NCBI RefSeq assembly: GCF_021134715.1
Contig: NC_060020.1
Location: 6,200,001-6,264,000 of the forward strand
DNA: 64,000 nt
Direction: 5' to 3'
DNA from: Daphnia pulex
Taxonomy: Eukaryota; Arthropoda; Branchiopoda; Diplostraca; Daphniidae
The position numbers and the translations under genes are program-made. Of the stretch, positions 12,605 to 24,782 are shown one piece after another (position 1 is the stretch's first letter; the number at the start of each line of letters is the position of its first letter). The notes beneath the pieces are model-generated. The model was not told where the DNA came from. It did no database searches and worked only from the letters and a program-made list of their open reading frames with translations.

Positions 12605-15600
12605 ATGGATTCCAAATTCAGTCTACTCGTGCTCATCGTTGTCGTTGCAACCTGCTTAACAACCGGTAAGAACCAATTTCAATTTTATCTTTCATTCATT
12701 CTGTTTTTCTACGGTTCCTCTCTCTGTTTCGAGTTATCTTGTCATCTCTCGCGATTCCCATCGTAAAAATGTTCCATGTTATCCGATGATTTCGCCATTA
12801 AAAAAGATGTGGGGGAAATGGCGTAGAGTTATTTCTATCTGAAATTGATAGGAAACAGATAGCGATGGGCAGTGCGGACTATATGTGTGTGCCTTACAAG
12901 TCCGACGAATGTCCCAGACTGATAGTGTTATTTCCCACTGGTCGGTTCTGGTCTCAAGTGATAACAGTCGAGGGGGAGGAGTGAGTTAGAAATATTTGTA
13001 TATATTTAAAAGAGAGAAAGAAGAGAAGAAGAGGACTCGCATCCACACCGTGGGAAAGCCAAAAGTTGGGAATCCATCACTATTTCCTGTTGATAAACAT
13101 CCATCACTTGCCTCCCAAAACAACAAAAAAGAGGACTAAAAACTTATTCCATCTGGTTTCGAAGGTTGATGATTCAAAACCGAATTCGATTCAGCAATCG
13201 CTAGCGGAAAAGGGGAGGATCGCGATTGATTACCCAACCACGCTAGGCATCCGTGCGGCTGATTATAACTTTCTGTATCGAACCGGATCCCAACAAGGCT
13301 TGAAAAAAAAAGTGATAGAAAAATAAATGTCCAACATGGAGAGAAAGGAGGCCACGGAGCATTTCGCTTGATTCTGTAGATGTCAGTCATTCCATGGTGG
13401 TAATTTGTCGAGTCCCATCTGGCCGCAAGATGTTTCTCCGCGTCCCCCCTTGACTCTCTTTTCAGAAAGTGTTTCCAAGACGGTCGTCGTTTAACAGCTC
13501 AATAGGGGATTCTTTGTTTGTCATTTGGGTGCGGAAGATATATAGATGCCCACACCAATCCATGCGCATTCCCGCCAACCCATCGGCGAGTCATTTCAGT
13601 GTTCTGGTATTCATGTAGACGACGTAGACGCGGTCGGATGAAGCAAACGACGAGTCGAGCCAGAAGAAAAAAAGAAAAAGAGAGTGGTTTGGGTGGTCAT
13701 CTATCGGGTTGAGGGAATCGGATAAGACCCATTGAAAAAAAGAAGATGAGGGAGAAGAAGAAGAAGCCAGAAAGCCTCGGTTTTCTAGAAAACTGAAATA
13801 AGGAGCCCAAACAACACGAAACAGATGTCGCACTGCAACTCGATCCGTTTAGCTCTTTCGGTGTCCGGAACCCTCGACTCGACTCTCTCTGCCAAAGAGC
13901 CAACAAAATAAAAAGGGCCGAGACAGAAAATAGAGACTCGGAAAACACAGGGCAAAAGGGAAAAGAGATGATGAAAATGCAAGAGAAGAAGAAGAAAAAC
14001 CAAGAAGAGAAGAAGAAGATGCACAGACCCCCCCTCCTCCTCCTCCTCCCTCTACAACACATGTGGTCCGTCTTGGCTCCTTGTCGGGAAACTTTGGAAG
14101 AAGAAGGAAAACCAAGCGAGTAGGGGAATTATTATTAAATGTCGAGAGAAATAGAGAAAAAGACGCACCAAGAAAAAACCAGACGTCAGCGATAACTTTT
14201 CTGGACATCAACAAGTCTGCCCTGCGCCGCCATCCGACATACATATTTTCTATAGTTTCAATTGATGTTTTAATGGCAATCGCGAAGAGATCAAAGTCTA
14301 GTTTATATCCCAACCCAGTTCGTTCATCCCCAACGGCCTCTTTCCGGTTTTTTCAACCGCGTCCAAAAGGGCGTTTGTAGGGGACTACGAAGTAAAAGAA
14401 AAAGAAACTCGCAGCTTTTTTTTTGTCTGTCTGTCTGTCGTTCGTGAATGACCGGCCCTAAAAATATATCCCGTGACAGTTTGAACTGCCCTGATGACAC
14501 TTGCCCGTGTTCCACTAGATAGAAAATAACGACTTCTTCTTCTTTTCTCGTGTGAGAAGGAAAATCCTGGCTGACTTCTTTTTTCCGTCATAAACTTCAA
14601 AATATCTTTTAACGACTAGACTCCCCAAGGTAAGGTACCCACTAGGAAGGAACGGCCCTTTTTTTTTCTTTTTCTTCTAGAGGTTATACATTTGTACGTG
14701 TGTTTCTTTTTCTTCTTCTTCCCTTCTTTCTTTTTTGGGTTTCCCTGGGAAAAGGTGGGTCCCTGGAACGCTCGGGTTGTTAGAATCCGACCAGAGGCGA
14801 AGGCCCGACTCTCAAGTTTTGAGTTTCTCGTTTGAAATCACAGAATATTATAAACATAGTAATAGGCTTTGGTTTAAAATTCATCACGATCCGGCATTTT
14901 TCTTTTATCTTTTTTTCTCTCTCGCCCGACGTCGCCCATGTTTTTTTCTTCTTCCAATTCTCAACGGGGTGGCAGGCAGCAGGGTTTTTTTTTCGGCTTA
15001 ATTCCACACCATTGTTGTACCTGTTTTTAATTACGTGCGTTCACCGGCGGCGGGCGTCTCCGTTCACCCGGTGATTTATTATTTACACGCGACGAATATG
15101 AGAAAAAAGAAAAGAAAGAAAAAATATCACAAACAAGACCATGTTATACGACGACGACGCTGTACTGCCGGGTCGTATACAGAAATGTCATCCGGCCTGG
15201 CGTTTTTTTATGGATGTGTTGCCCTGTGTCTAGTAGTTAGCGGGAAAGCGGCGGGAATCAAGCCGCAACGAAGCAGATTGTCGTCGACGAGAAAATCTGT
15301 ACGAAACACGTCGGTGATTTACAGCCAATCCCGCGTGTCCCACCAAACGGAAGAGATCACCAACACAATCGAGTCGTCATCTAGGTCTGCCGTTTCCATG
15401 GCCGATCGCATCCATCCGCTATCCGATTTAGCCCTGCACGAACCAGGTGAGTTGATCAGGCCCCCGAAAACAACCGGAAATGGAAACAACAACAAACACA
15501 ACCAAACAAAACCAAACAAATCACATTGATTAATCAAACATAACCGAACCAATTACAAATAATTATTTAGACAGATTCACCTACCCTCGTGTTTTGGTGT

Positions 15601-18600
15601 TGGATCGTTCAAATGACGGATGAATTTCATTTTTTTTTTAGTACCGGCTCTCTCGCCATCATTACTGACGACTAACCGCCATTTTAGATCCCCCCCCCCC
15701 TTTTTTTACGTCAGTGTTCTCCAACGTTTTCCCGAGGCCGACAAAAACAAAACAACAAAATTCCTCTTATTTTTTTATTTTATCCCTCATGTGCCTCCTC
15801 CGGAATGGTATTTAATTTGGTGAAGGATGGTTTTCTTAATTAGATTTATATTCCACTCTTTAATATTTGTTTTAATTTAAGTGCCGTATTAGTAACACCA
15901 ATTAATACTCATAGCAGCGTAGCCGCTCTAGCGTGACAAGTGTGTTTCTATGTGTGTGTGTGTGTGTGTTGGCCCAACATAAATAACCCGGTCGATTTGA
16001 TGAGATAATGAGTTGGACTCTCCGCCCAGCGCTCCTTAAAAGCAACATCAACCAGCCAAATAGCTTTTCTTTTCATGTTTACCAGACCCGCCCCAAAAGA
16101 TAATCAACCCTTTTTTTGATATTTTTAAAATTTGTTCCGTTTCTTTTCTTTTTTCTTTTTCTTTTTTTTTCCATTCGAATAATTAACCTTGAGTGCAGAT
16201 GTGAACTCATGTCTGCGCGTGTTAACATGTTTTGACTAGCCGCCATGTTTCGATGACGTGAAACGGTTACGGCCGCCACGAACGACCACGAAACAAAATG
16301 GCGAAAAATCAAATGCGTGAAATGTTTCATCGTTTTTTTATTTTTTTTTTATTTCCCATTCCGTCGTTCAGGTGTGGTGTCGCAAAGGCCGCATCCATGC
16401 GAGCAGAGTTCGTGTTACCCGGCCACGGGCAATTTGTTGCTCGGCAGGGAAATGCGTTTGTCCTCTTCGTCCACTTGCGGTCTCCAAAAGAAGGTATCAA
16501 ATTTTCATTCGCAATCAAATCGTGACATAGTTCTAATACTTTTTTGTTTAATTTTTAAAAGGAAAAATATTGCATCGTTTCCCATTTGGAAGATAAGAAA
16601 AAGTGTTTCTGGTGTGACTCGAGGCCGGAGCAGGTCAACAGTCCCAGCAGCCATCACATTCAGAACATTCTCTACCGTTATACCCCGACGTGAGTTATCT
16701 AATCAAAAAGGATCTTTAAACCTTCCTTTAACGAGATTTGTAAATCTTTTATTTCTTTTTGCAGGTCTCGCCGGCGATCTTGGTGGCAAGCGCAAAACGG
16801 CGTTGAGAACGTCAGCATCCAGCTGGACCTGGAGGCCGAATTCCATTTTACTCACTTGATCATGACGTTCAAGACCTTTAGACCGGCCGCTTTACTTATT
16901 GAGCGCTCTTATGATTTCGGACGCACATGGAAGGTAATACAAATTTGCAATAAAGTTTCCTTTTGGCATTGCAGTCGATTGTAATTTTATTTTGCCCTTG
17001 TCTGTCTAGATTTATCGCTACTTTGCTTACAATTGCGCTGAATCATTCCCGGGTGTGTCCCGTGAGCCCCCGCGCAACCTGACGGAAGTCATTTGCGAAT
17101 CGCGCTACTCTGGCGTCGCTCCTTCAACCGAAGGTGAGGTCATCTTCCGCGTTTTGCCGCCCAACTTGCCCATCGACGATCCTTACTCGCAAGAGGTCCA
17201 GAATCTCCTCAAAATGACCAACTTGCGCGTCAATTTCACCAAACTGCACACTCTCGGTGACGATCTCCTTGACAACAGGTCCGATTATTCAAATCATTTC
17301 GCATTTCCGTCCGTGTTTTTACAGGAATTTTTTAAAATTTCATTCGTTCCAGGGAGGAGATCCAGGACAAGTACTACTACGCCATTTATGACATGGTGGT
17401 GCGAGGTTCTTGCTCGTGTTACGGTCACGCTTCTCGCTGTTTGCCCTTGCCTGGTGTAGACGAGCGGACGGACATGGTTCATGGTCGCTGCGAATGTACT
17501 CACAACACCAAGGGTCTCAATTGCGAGCAGTGTGAAGATTTCTACCACGATCTGCCCTGGAGGCCGGCCATTGGTCGCCAGACCAACGCCTGCAAACGCT
17601 GTAATTGTAATCAACATTCAGACCAGTGTCATTTCGACCCGGCCGTCTACGAAGCCACTGGGCGCATCTCTGGTGGTGTCTGTGACGATTGTAACCACAA
17701 CACTATGGGCCGCAACTGCGAACAGTGCAAAGCTTTCTTCTACCAGGTTCGATCACGAAAACTAAAATTAACTGACGTTTAAAATTTTTCTAATGGCAAT
17801 CCTAATTTTATATTTCAGGATCCTACTAAGGCGATTAGCGATGCCGACGTTTGTTTGCCATGCGACTGCGATCCTCGTGGTTCCTTGGATGATGGCATCT
17901 GCGATGCTCGCTCTGATCCTTCTGGTGGCGTCCAGGCCGGTCAGTGCCACTGCAAACGTTTCGTGGAAGGTCGCCGTTGCGATCAATGCCAGCACGGATA
18001 CTGGAACTTCACCGAAGAGAACCCAGACGGCTGCCAGGTGTGCAGCTGTAACTTGCTGGGCACTTACGAAAATCAAGGCTGCAACGTCTACAGTGGCGAA
18101 TGCGTCTGCAAACGCTACGTGACTGGGCGTGACTGCGACCAATGTCTGCCGGAACACTGGGGCCTGTCGGAGGCTCGTGATGGCTGCAAGGCTTGCGAGT
18201 GTGACCCTGGAGGCTCCTACGACAACAACTGCGATCTGTTGACTGGTCAGTGCAAATGCCGACCGCATGTCACTGGACGCACTTGCTCTCAACCAGAGCA
18301 AGGCTACTTCGCTGGATTGCTCGACTACAAAATCTACGAGGCCGAATATGGAGGCATTTCCGATCGTGCCCAGCTCCAGATCCGTGAACCCTACAGAGAT
18401 CGTGATCCCAGCTGGACTGGACCTGGCTTCGTTCGTGCTGTCGAAGACTCTTCCATCCAATTCACTCTGGATGCCATCAGCCAATCGATGGAATACGATT
18501 TGGTCATTCGTTACGAGCCTCAGCTGTCCGGTCAATGGGAAGACGTTCGAGTCGTCGTCGAACGACCCGGTGAAGTCGATCCCGACGGACCTTGCGCCAA

Positions 18601-21600
18601 TCAATTCAATCAACAAGGGCCACCTAGTGGCGGTCTAGAAATATCGAGAGTATCACTCCCATCCGGTGCTCGTCACGCTGTCATCTATCCGCCCACTTGC
18701 CTGGAAGCCGGAAAGAAATACAACGTCCGGCTGGAATTCAAGTCGTACGACTCCAACCAAGAAACTCCATCGGCCGCTGTCCTGATCGATTCCATCACGG
18801 TCGTACCGCGCGCAGGTTCAATCCCGTTCTTGGGAGGATCACCGGCCGCCGACTACCGTCGCCAAGAGTTCGACCACTACCGTTGCGCCCAGTACTTTTA
18901 TTCCGTCGTCAAGACCAACATCCCTGAAGTCTGTAAGAAACATCTCTACAGTATCGGCTTCTACGTCCTTGGATCAGGTTTCGAGTGCCAGTGCGATCCC
19001 ACTGGATCCTCAAGCAGCATCTGCGATTCGCTAGGTAACAATCTAAAACTTGTTCATGGTTTTTAATTTGAACGAAATAATGTTGTGACGTTTATCGTGT
19101 AGGTGGTCAGTGCTCGTGCAAACCCAACGTCGTTGGCCGTCGTTGCGACCAGTGCGCTCCTGGCACCTTTGGATTCGGGCCAGAAGGTTGCTCGCCATGC
19201 GAGTGCAACCCTGTTGGCTCGCTCGACAACTTTTGCGATAGCGGAACTGGACAATGTCGTTGCCGACCCAATACTTACGGCCGAGTTTGTGACCAGTGCC
19301 AACCAGGATATTGGTACAGTTATAGACTATTTTAAAAAGATTGCAAACGTTTTAAAAATATGATTTTAAATGATAGGAACTTCCCTTCGTGCCAACGTTG
19401 CGAATGTAACGGACATGCCGACCTTTGCGATTCACGAACAGGTCGATGCCTTGACTGTCGCGATTTTACGACCGACGACCATTGCGACCGTTGCTTGGAC
19501 AGTTATTACGGAGACCCTCGTTTGGGTGTCGACATTCCTTGCCGTGCCTGCCCTTGCCCAGGAACCATCGATTCGGGACATTCTTACGCTCCTCGGTGCT
19601 CGCTGGACCGCGAAACACAAGACGTGATTTGTGAATGCCAAGAAGGCTACGCCGGACCCCGCTGTGACGTCTGCGCTGACAACTATTTTGGGAATCCAGA
19701 AGTCCTCGGTGGCCAATGCCGACCTTGCCAATGTAGCAACAACATTGATCTTTCTCGACCGGGCAACTGCGCTGGTAAATCGGGTGAATGTCTTCAGTGT
19801 CTGTTCAACACTGAAGGTTTCAGCTGTGAAGTCTGCCAGAAAGGCTTCTTCGGCGATGCCCTCTCCCAGCAATGTACACCTTGCGTTTGTAACCTCCTGG
19901 GCAGCGATTCCTCTTTAGAAGGGCCATCCGTCTGTAACCGACAGACCGGACAGTGCCCGTGCTTGCCCAACGTGGAGGGTCTGTCATGCGATCGCTGCGC
20001 AGTTGACCACTGGAAAATCGCCTCAGGCGAAGGTTGCGAGGCTTGCAGTTGTGATCCAGTCGGCTCACTCTCGACCCAATGTAACGAGTTCGATGGCCAG
20101 TGCGAATGCCGTGAAGGTTTCGGTGGACGAAAATGCGATCAGTGTCGCGCCAACTACTGGGGTAATCCGTCCGACAACTCTTGTCGGCCGTGTCTCTGCG
20201 ACCCACTGGGATCAGCCACCCAACAGTGCCACCACGCAACGGGCGCCTGCGTCTGCTTGCCCGGTATGGGTGGCGAGAAATGTGATCGATGCGCTCGCGG
20301 ATACGTCGGCGCCATCGTTCCCGACTGCCAGCCATGCGGTGAATGTTTCGACAACTGGGATCGCATTCTTCAGGTATTTATGCGAAATCAAAAATCTAAA
20401 TGTCTACCATTTTCTAAACAATTTAATTGTTATATTTAGGAATTGCGCGGACAAACCGAACAAGTGGTAGTGGCTGCCGGACAAATCCGCGAGACGGGAG
20501 CAACTGGAGCTTACACCCGAGAATTCGAAACGATGGAAAATAAGTTGAGCGACGTGAGAGCTCTGCTTCTCAATACTACTCTCAGCGGCCACGAGTTATC
20601 CCAGCTAGAAGAACTTTTCAGCTCCATCAAAACGAATTTGACAATGGCCGGTCAAGGAATGGACGGATTGGATGCCACTGTAGAAAACACCACCCAACGT
20701 GTCTTCTCCGTGGTTTTAGCACTTTCAAACCTGAGATCTAAAGCCACCGATCTGCAAACGTCCGCCCAGTCACTCAAGAACAACGCCACCAAATTGCAGG
20801 AAGCCAATGTCGAAGGAGCTTTGAACTTGACACGTGAAGCTCGTCAACGATCCCAGAAAGCTCAAGATCGGGTTGAGTTCACTCAACAACCAGTCAGCGA
20901 TTCGGAAAGGCAACGCAGGAGGACGGAAGCATTGCTGTCGCGTGTCGCTCCACAGCTGGGCGAGAGTCAGCAAAGAAACGCTGCCGATCTGGCCGATCTT
21001 GGTGGTCGGCTCGCCGTTATCGAACGATCCCTACCCGAGTTGAACGACGCCGTCTGTGACGGACGCGGTGATCCTTGCGACAGCTTGTGCGGCGGCGGCG
21101 GATGCGGAAAATGTGGAGCTCTGTCATGCGACGAAGGATCTGTTACCAAAGCCGAAAATGCGCTCAGTTTGGCCAAGGAGGCGGAGGGAATTCTACGCAA
21201 TCGGCAGGCCGAATCGGAAGAGATGATGCGCGGCGTACGTCAGGCTGAAGTGGAAGCGGAGGCTGCCCGGGTGATGGCCCGTGAGGCTCTTTTGGCCGCC
21301 GAATTGGCCCAGAATCGTTCAGAAGCAGCCAAAGCTGAAGTCGACGAGCTGATGAATCAAATTGACGAATACCTCGAGCAGTCTGGCGCAAGTCCGGCCG
21401 ACATTCGTTCACTGGCTACCGATGTTTTGTCTAAGGGCATTTCATTGCAACCCGAACAGATTACTGACCTAGCCCGTCGAATCAACGAAACCATCTCATC
21501 TCTGACCAACATCGACGCCATTCTGGCCGAGACGTCTGGAGATTTGGCTTCGGCTAAGGCCCTCAAAGATCGTGCCGATGCAGCCAAAGCTCATGCTCAG

Positions 21601-22360
21601 GGCATTTTGACTGTTGCCCAGCAGGTTCTTGACTCTTTGGCTGCCGCCAAGGCTGCTCAGGACAAGGCCGAAGAAGCTATTCAAACAGCAGATAAGGTAA
21701 TTGAGCTACAAAAATTATTTTAAACAAAATTTTTAAACAGTTCGTTAGTCTAATCGTCGGATTCATTCAATTTATTAGGATATCAGTGCGGCCGAACTCC
21801 ATCTGACGCAGATTGCCAGCGAGACTGCCGATGCTCAAGCGAAAGCCAGTGAATCAGTCCAGGAGGTGGAAGGACTACGGGAGAGGCTTAAAGAACTTCA
21901 GCGCAAGCTGATCAAAAACGAGCGAGACGTGAAAGAGGCGGCTCGTGAATCCGATGTGGCTGCATCGTTAGCCTCGCGCGCTGGACAAGGCGCATCCGAG
22001 CTGGACACGGCTTATCAGCGAGCATTGAAAGCTTTGGAAGAGAAGACGGCAAGAAGTGGTGATGCCCGAGAGCGCTCTGCCCGTCTCCAAGATAAGGCAA
22101 ATCGGCTGTCGGCTAGCGTGTTTGCCAAAGTTCAAGAGCTCAAAGGTATGTTTGGATTATCTCGACTTTATCTGGCGACTTGAAGTATATTTTGTAAAAA
22201 ACATTCGTTCTCAATTTTAGAAATGGAAGATGAATATTTGCTGCATGAGCGCCGGCTGACCGACCTGTCTGATCAAGTGATGGCAATGAATGTGCGCATG
22301 ACCGACTACTTGCAGGTTATTAGCGATCGCTCCGAATTCTACCGCACCTGTCAAAAGTAG
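12605..22360 (+). CDS. LanB1: Laminin subunit beta (beta-1 type), complete
   Basis: Basement-membrane chain that assembles with alpha and gamma chains into the laminin trimer. Coding exons: 12605-12665, 16372-16493, 16562-16689, 16765-16933, 17010-17278, 17353-17746, 17819-19034, 19103-19313, 19377-20373, 20440-21696, 21779-22145, 22221-22360. The phases close to 1776 residues, against about 1786 in human LAMB1. Order: signal peptide [20 protein letters not shown] domain (about 30-270; [35 protein letters not shown]); first EGF-like LE block ([19 protein letters not shown]); LF domain around 560-770 ([11 protein letters not shown]); second LE block to about 1185; long coiled coil. The beta-specific Cys loop ([10 protein letters not shown]) sits near 1405. 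The chain ends YRTCQK, keeping the C-terminal cysteine that bonds the gamma chain. No breaks are seen. Confidence 0.97.
15185..15446 (+). CDS. LanB1: Candidate alternative first coding exon of laminin beta
   Basis: Inside the 3.7-kb first intron lies an ATG-started open exon of 262 nt. It encodes a signal-like N terminus ([20 protein letters not shown]) followed by about 65 Ser/Arg-rich residues, then ends at a consensus donor (CCAG|GTGAGT). Its phase (one extra nucleotide, g) equals that of the 12605 exon, so both can join exon 16372-16493 in frame; the longer isoform would have 1843 residues. An in-frame ATG also lies 87 nt upstream at 15098. A tacag acceptor-like site just before the ATG would even allow inclusion after exon 1, though it lacks a pyrimidine tract. 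Expression is unproven. Confidence 0.55.
15951..15969. repeat. (TG)n microsatellite
   Basis: Uninterrupted TG dinucleotides, about nine units, in the laminin first intron. Confidence 0.9.
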
Positions 22361-22982
22361 GAAATTAGATATATGATAGCATCAACTCCTCCCACACTGC
22401 CTCTCGTCTATTGCGACAGTCGCATTACCCTCTCCAAACGAGCATCCGTCAATAGTCCATCATTTTATACCACGTAATCCAAACCTATCGAATTCAATCG
22501 ACAGCACACAGCAGTCTCCTTCCTCTACTTTGCATTTGATGTACATTTGGTCGAGAAACAATATCAATTACCGTGAATCTTCTCCCCTCACTCAATAAGG
22601 TGCCTTCTTGAATTAACTGCAGCGTGCCAAATTTGTTTTTCTTCAAGCTTTTCCATCGTTTTTTTTTCTCTTTTCTGTTTTATTTTTTTTTATATGACCT
22701 TATATGACTGGATCGTTTGAAAACGAATCTACTATAATCTCTTTTGATTCTCTTTACAAACAGAATCTTGTGCCTTGAAAGTTTTTTTTTTCTTAACAAA
22801 AAATCAAAAGACATGGATGTAATGGTCGCACCTTTTATCCAATCCTCTTCCTCCTCCTCCCACCCGTTATGTGTTTCGCCCTTCCTCCTCTCCCATCCTT
22901 CCACCGAAACAGTGTGTTCACCCCAAGACATCACTTAACTATTATTGTTTGAGACTGTGGAGCGATAAAACAATAAAAGCGA
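22361..22982 (+). other. Laminin beta 3' UTR with AATAAA
   Basis: Non-coding sequence after the laminin stop, with an AATAAA at 22972-22977. The convergent PIGW gene ends at 23076 on the other strand, so the two 3' ends lie within about 100 bp or overlap. Confidence 0.6.
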
Positions 22983-23075
22983 CATTACAAACCACGATAG
23001 GTTTTACTGGAAATGTAACCAGCACCTTGCGTCTGTATTGGAAATGTACACAACAAGAAAAACAAGCAAAGATTT

Positions 23076-24538
23076 TCACACTCGGATACGCCATAGGTAC
23101 AGCCCGGCCACAAATAGACAGAGCACAGTGCAATAATTGAAGAGTAGGATAACTGATGTGAACGTCGCCATGTGAATCGTGTCAAAAGTCATATTGACAA
23201 GCCCCGTCAATAAATTAGCCAGTAAGAAGAATACTAGTCCGTTGTAATTTATAAATCTTAGGAGATAGGGCTCGCGGAAGACGGGCAAGGCGGAGGTATC
23301 AGCTGGAGCATCGGTCTCTCGCCGAAGGTCGAACGTCACCAGGAGTAAATCGACCAATAAGTAAGCAGACATTATGATCAGGTTGTAAGTTATCTGTAAG
23401 AGAGCAATGAACAATTAATTTAATAGTAGCTCAGAAAACATTTAGGACGAAACCTTACCATCCACAAGCAGAACGATGTGTTGGCCAGCCTTCGAGACGG
23501 CAGTCCAAAAAAAGATTCACTGACCTGGAGGCAAATCCAACCCAAGAAGGAGAGGCATGCAAGTACCACCAATAGACGGAACCATTCTTTGAATTGGGTT
23601 TTGGGTTTCTTGATGTAATCACCCAACTCGCAGGCGGCGTAATATATTGCCATGTAGCCCAGCAATGAAAAAATTCCTTCACGATTGGCGGAGATCAAAT
23701 TATTTCTTGGAAAATCGCTCAAGATCCAGGTCTCAAGTCCTAATTTCAATCCTAATTCGTAGACGGCCAAAAGGATGAACGAAAAAACAATCGGCCGGAA
23801 ATTTGTTTTGATAAGTGATGAGGCAATTTTCACAATTGCTAAGGTGAAAAAGAAGTTCCAATGAACACCATACTCTGTTACATGTTCATGGTAGTTTGAC
23901 AGCTTGACTGTTATAAGCCGGAATATGCCAAGGAGTAGTATTGGGAATGTTTTAGACCATGCTTTGGCTGATCGATTTTGACTAGATCCCACTAAGCCAT
24001 TAGCAATAACAAATGATCCTACACCGACATCCATCAGGCTGTATCCATAAGTTTCTGTCTTGGCAAATCTTCGTGGAAATACTGCAAAGTCTACTGCCAA
24101 TATGCAGATTGCAGTTGCTAGGTTCATACCAGCTCGGTAGTTGGTTAGGAATGAAGGTTTCTTCTCTGGGAGAGGAAAGGAGAACAAGTGGTTCAAAACT
24201 GGAATGTTGGGATTCCACCATTTTGGGGCAGAAATCATTAAGCCTATGATGAGGAGCAAAAACATGGGAACGTTCAGTGATGTTGAACACGACAGTGTCG
24301 TAAACGATAGTAAAATGGGGCAAACGACTGTCAACGTCTCGATGAGTAGATGAATCCATATTCGTGAAGAATACTGCAACAAAACGTATCGGGTGGGTAA
24401 AAGAAAAGGTAATACTACCGAAGTCAAAGCAACTGAAAGAGGTGCAGGTAGAGTAGAAAGAATAATATCTGATGGGTAACTGCCATTATGATTAGAAATG
24501 AAGTCAATGTGTTTTTCACGAGCCCCCAACCCGTCCAT
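23076..24538 (-). CDS. PIGW: GPI inositol acyltransferase PIG-W
   Basis: ER membrane enzyme that acylates the inositol ring of glucosaminyl-phosphatidylinositol during GPI-anchor synthesis (Gwt1/PIG-W family). Two exons: complement 24538-23459 (360 codons) and 23393-23076. They join after Met-360 across a GTAAGG donor and a ttacag acceptor to give 465 residues; human PIGW has about 504. The family signature is clear: YRAGMNLATAICILAVDFAV followed by FPRRFAKTETYGYSLMDVG, and the N-terminal FISNHNGS segment. The chain is mostly hydrophobic helices, as expected for a polytopic protein. The start at 24538 gives the usual short N terminus. It is divergent from MCM10. Confidence 0.94.
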
Positions 24539-24782
24539 GGTGAGGCTGAAATGTTGACTGCAGTATAGGTGTTTAGCTCACGTCGTCTGATAGATAGTAA
24601 ACAAATCTTTTTCTTATCAGCTGTTTCTGTTTGTCTAGCTCAACGTATAAATACAATCTGGCAACTCAGTTTTTCGCGGCAAACCGGCAAACACATAAGA
24701 ACTAAGAAGAGAGAAACAAAAACCTCGTTCAGTAAGACGTGTTCACAATATTTGGAGTATCATATCAAAATTGTCGGCAAAA
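24539..24782. promoter_or_regulatory. Bidirectional PIGW / MCM10 promoter
   Basis: Only 244 bp separate the two start codons. On the + strand there is TATAAATA at 24646-24653, a TCAGT initiator-like sequence at 24666-24670, and immediately after it TTTCGCGG at 24672-24679. The last fits the E2F consensus TTTSGCGS. TATA-to-initiator spacing (about 22 nt) is shorter than usual, so the TATA role is uncertain. Confidence 0.55.

Larger units (their letters stand above)
12666..16371 (+). other. Laminin beta first intron
   Basis: Long intron following the signal-peptide exon. It contains GA/CT-rich stretches (13670-14060), the candidate alternative exon at 15185-15446 and a (TG)n run at 15951-15969. 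No other coding content is recognised; the long minus-strand frames at 13.6-14.3 kb are products of GAA-rich composition. Confidence 0.7.

Noticed and set aside
13591-14313. Overlapping minus-strand frames rich in Phe, Ser and Leu
   Set aside because: Produced by GAA/AAG-rich composition in the laminin first intron; no start context, splice support or signature.
17768-18616. 282-codon minus-strand open frame inside laminin beta
   Set aside because: It is antisense to cysteine-rich EGF-like coding sequence, whose codon bias opens the opposite strand; no family signature.
19820-20335. 171-codon minus-strand open frame inside laminin beta
   Set aside because: Antisense shadow of the second EGF-like block; Arg/Gly-rich with no signature.
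23988-23998. TGACTAGATCC, similar to the miR-279 5' end
   Set aside because: Lies in PIGW coding sequence with no hairpin partner.
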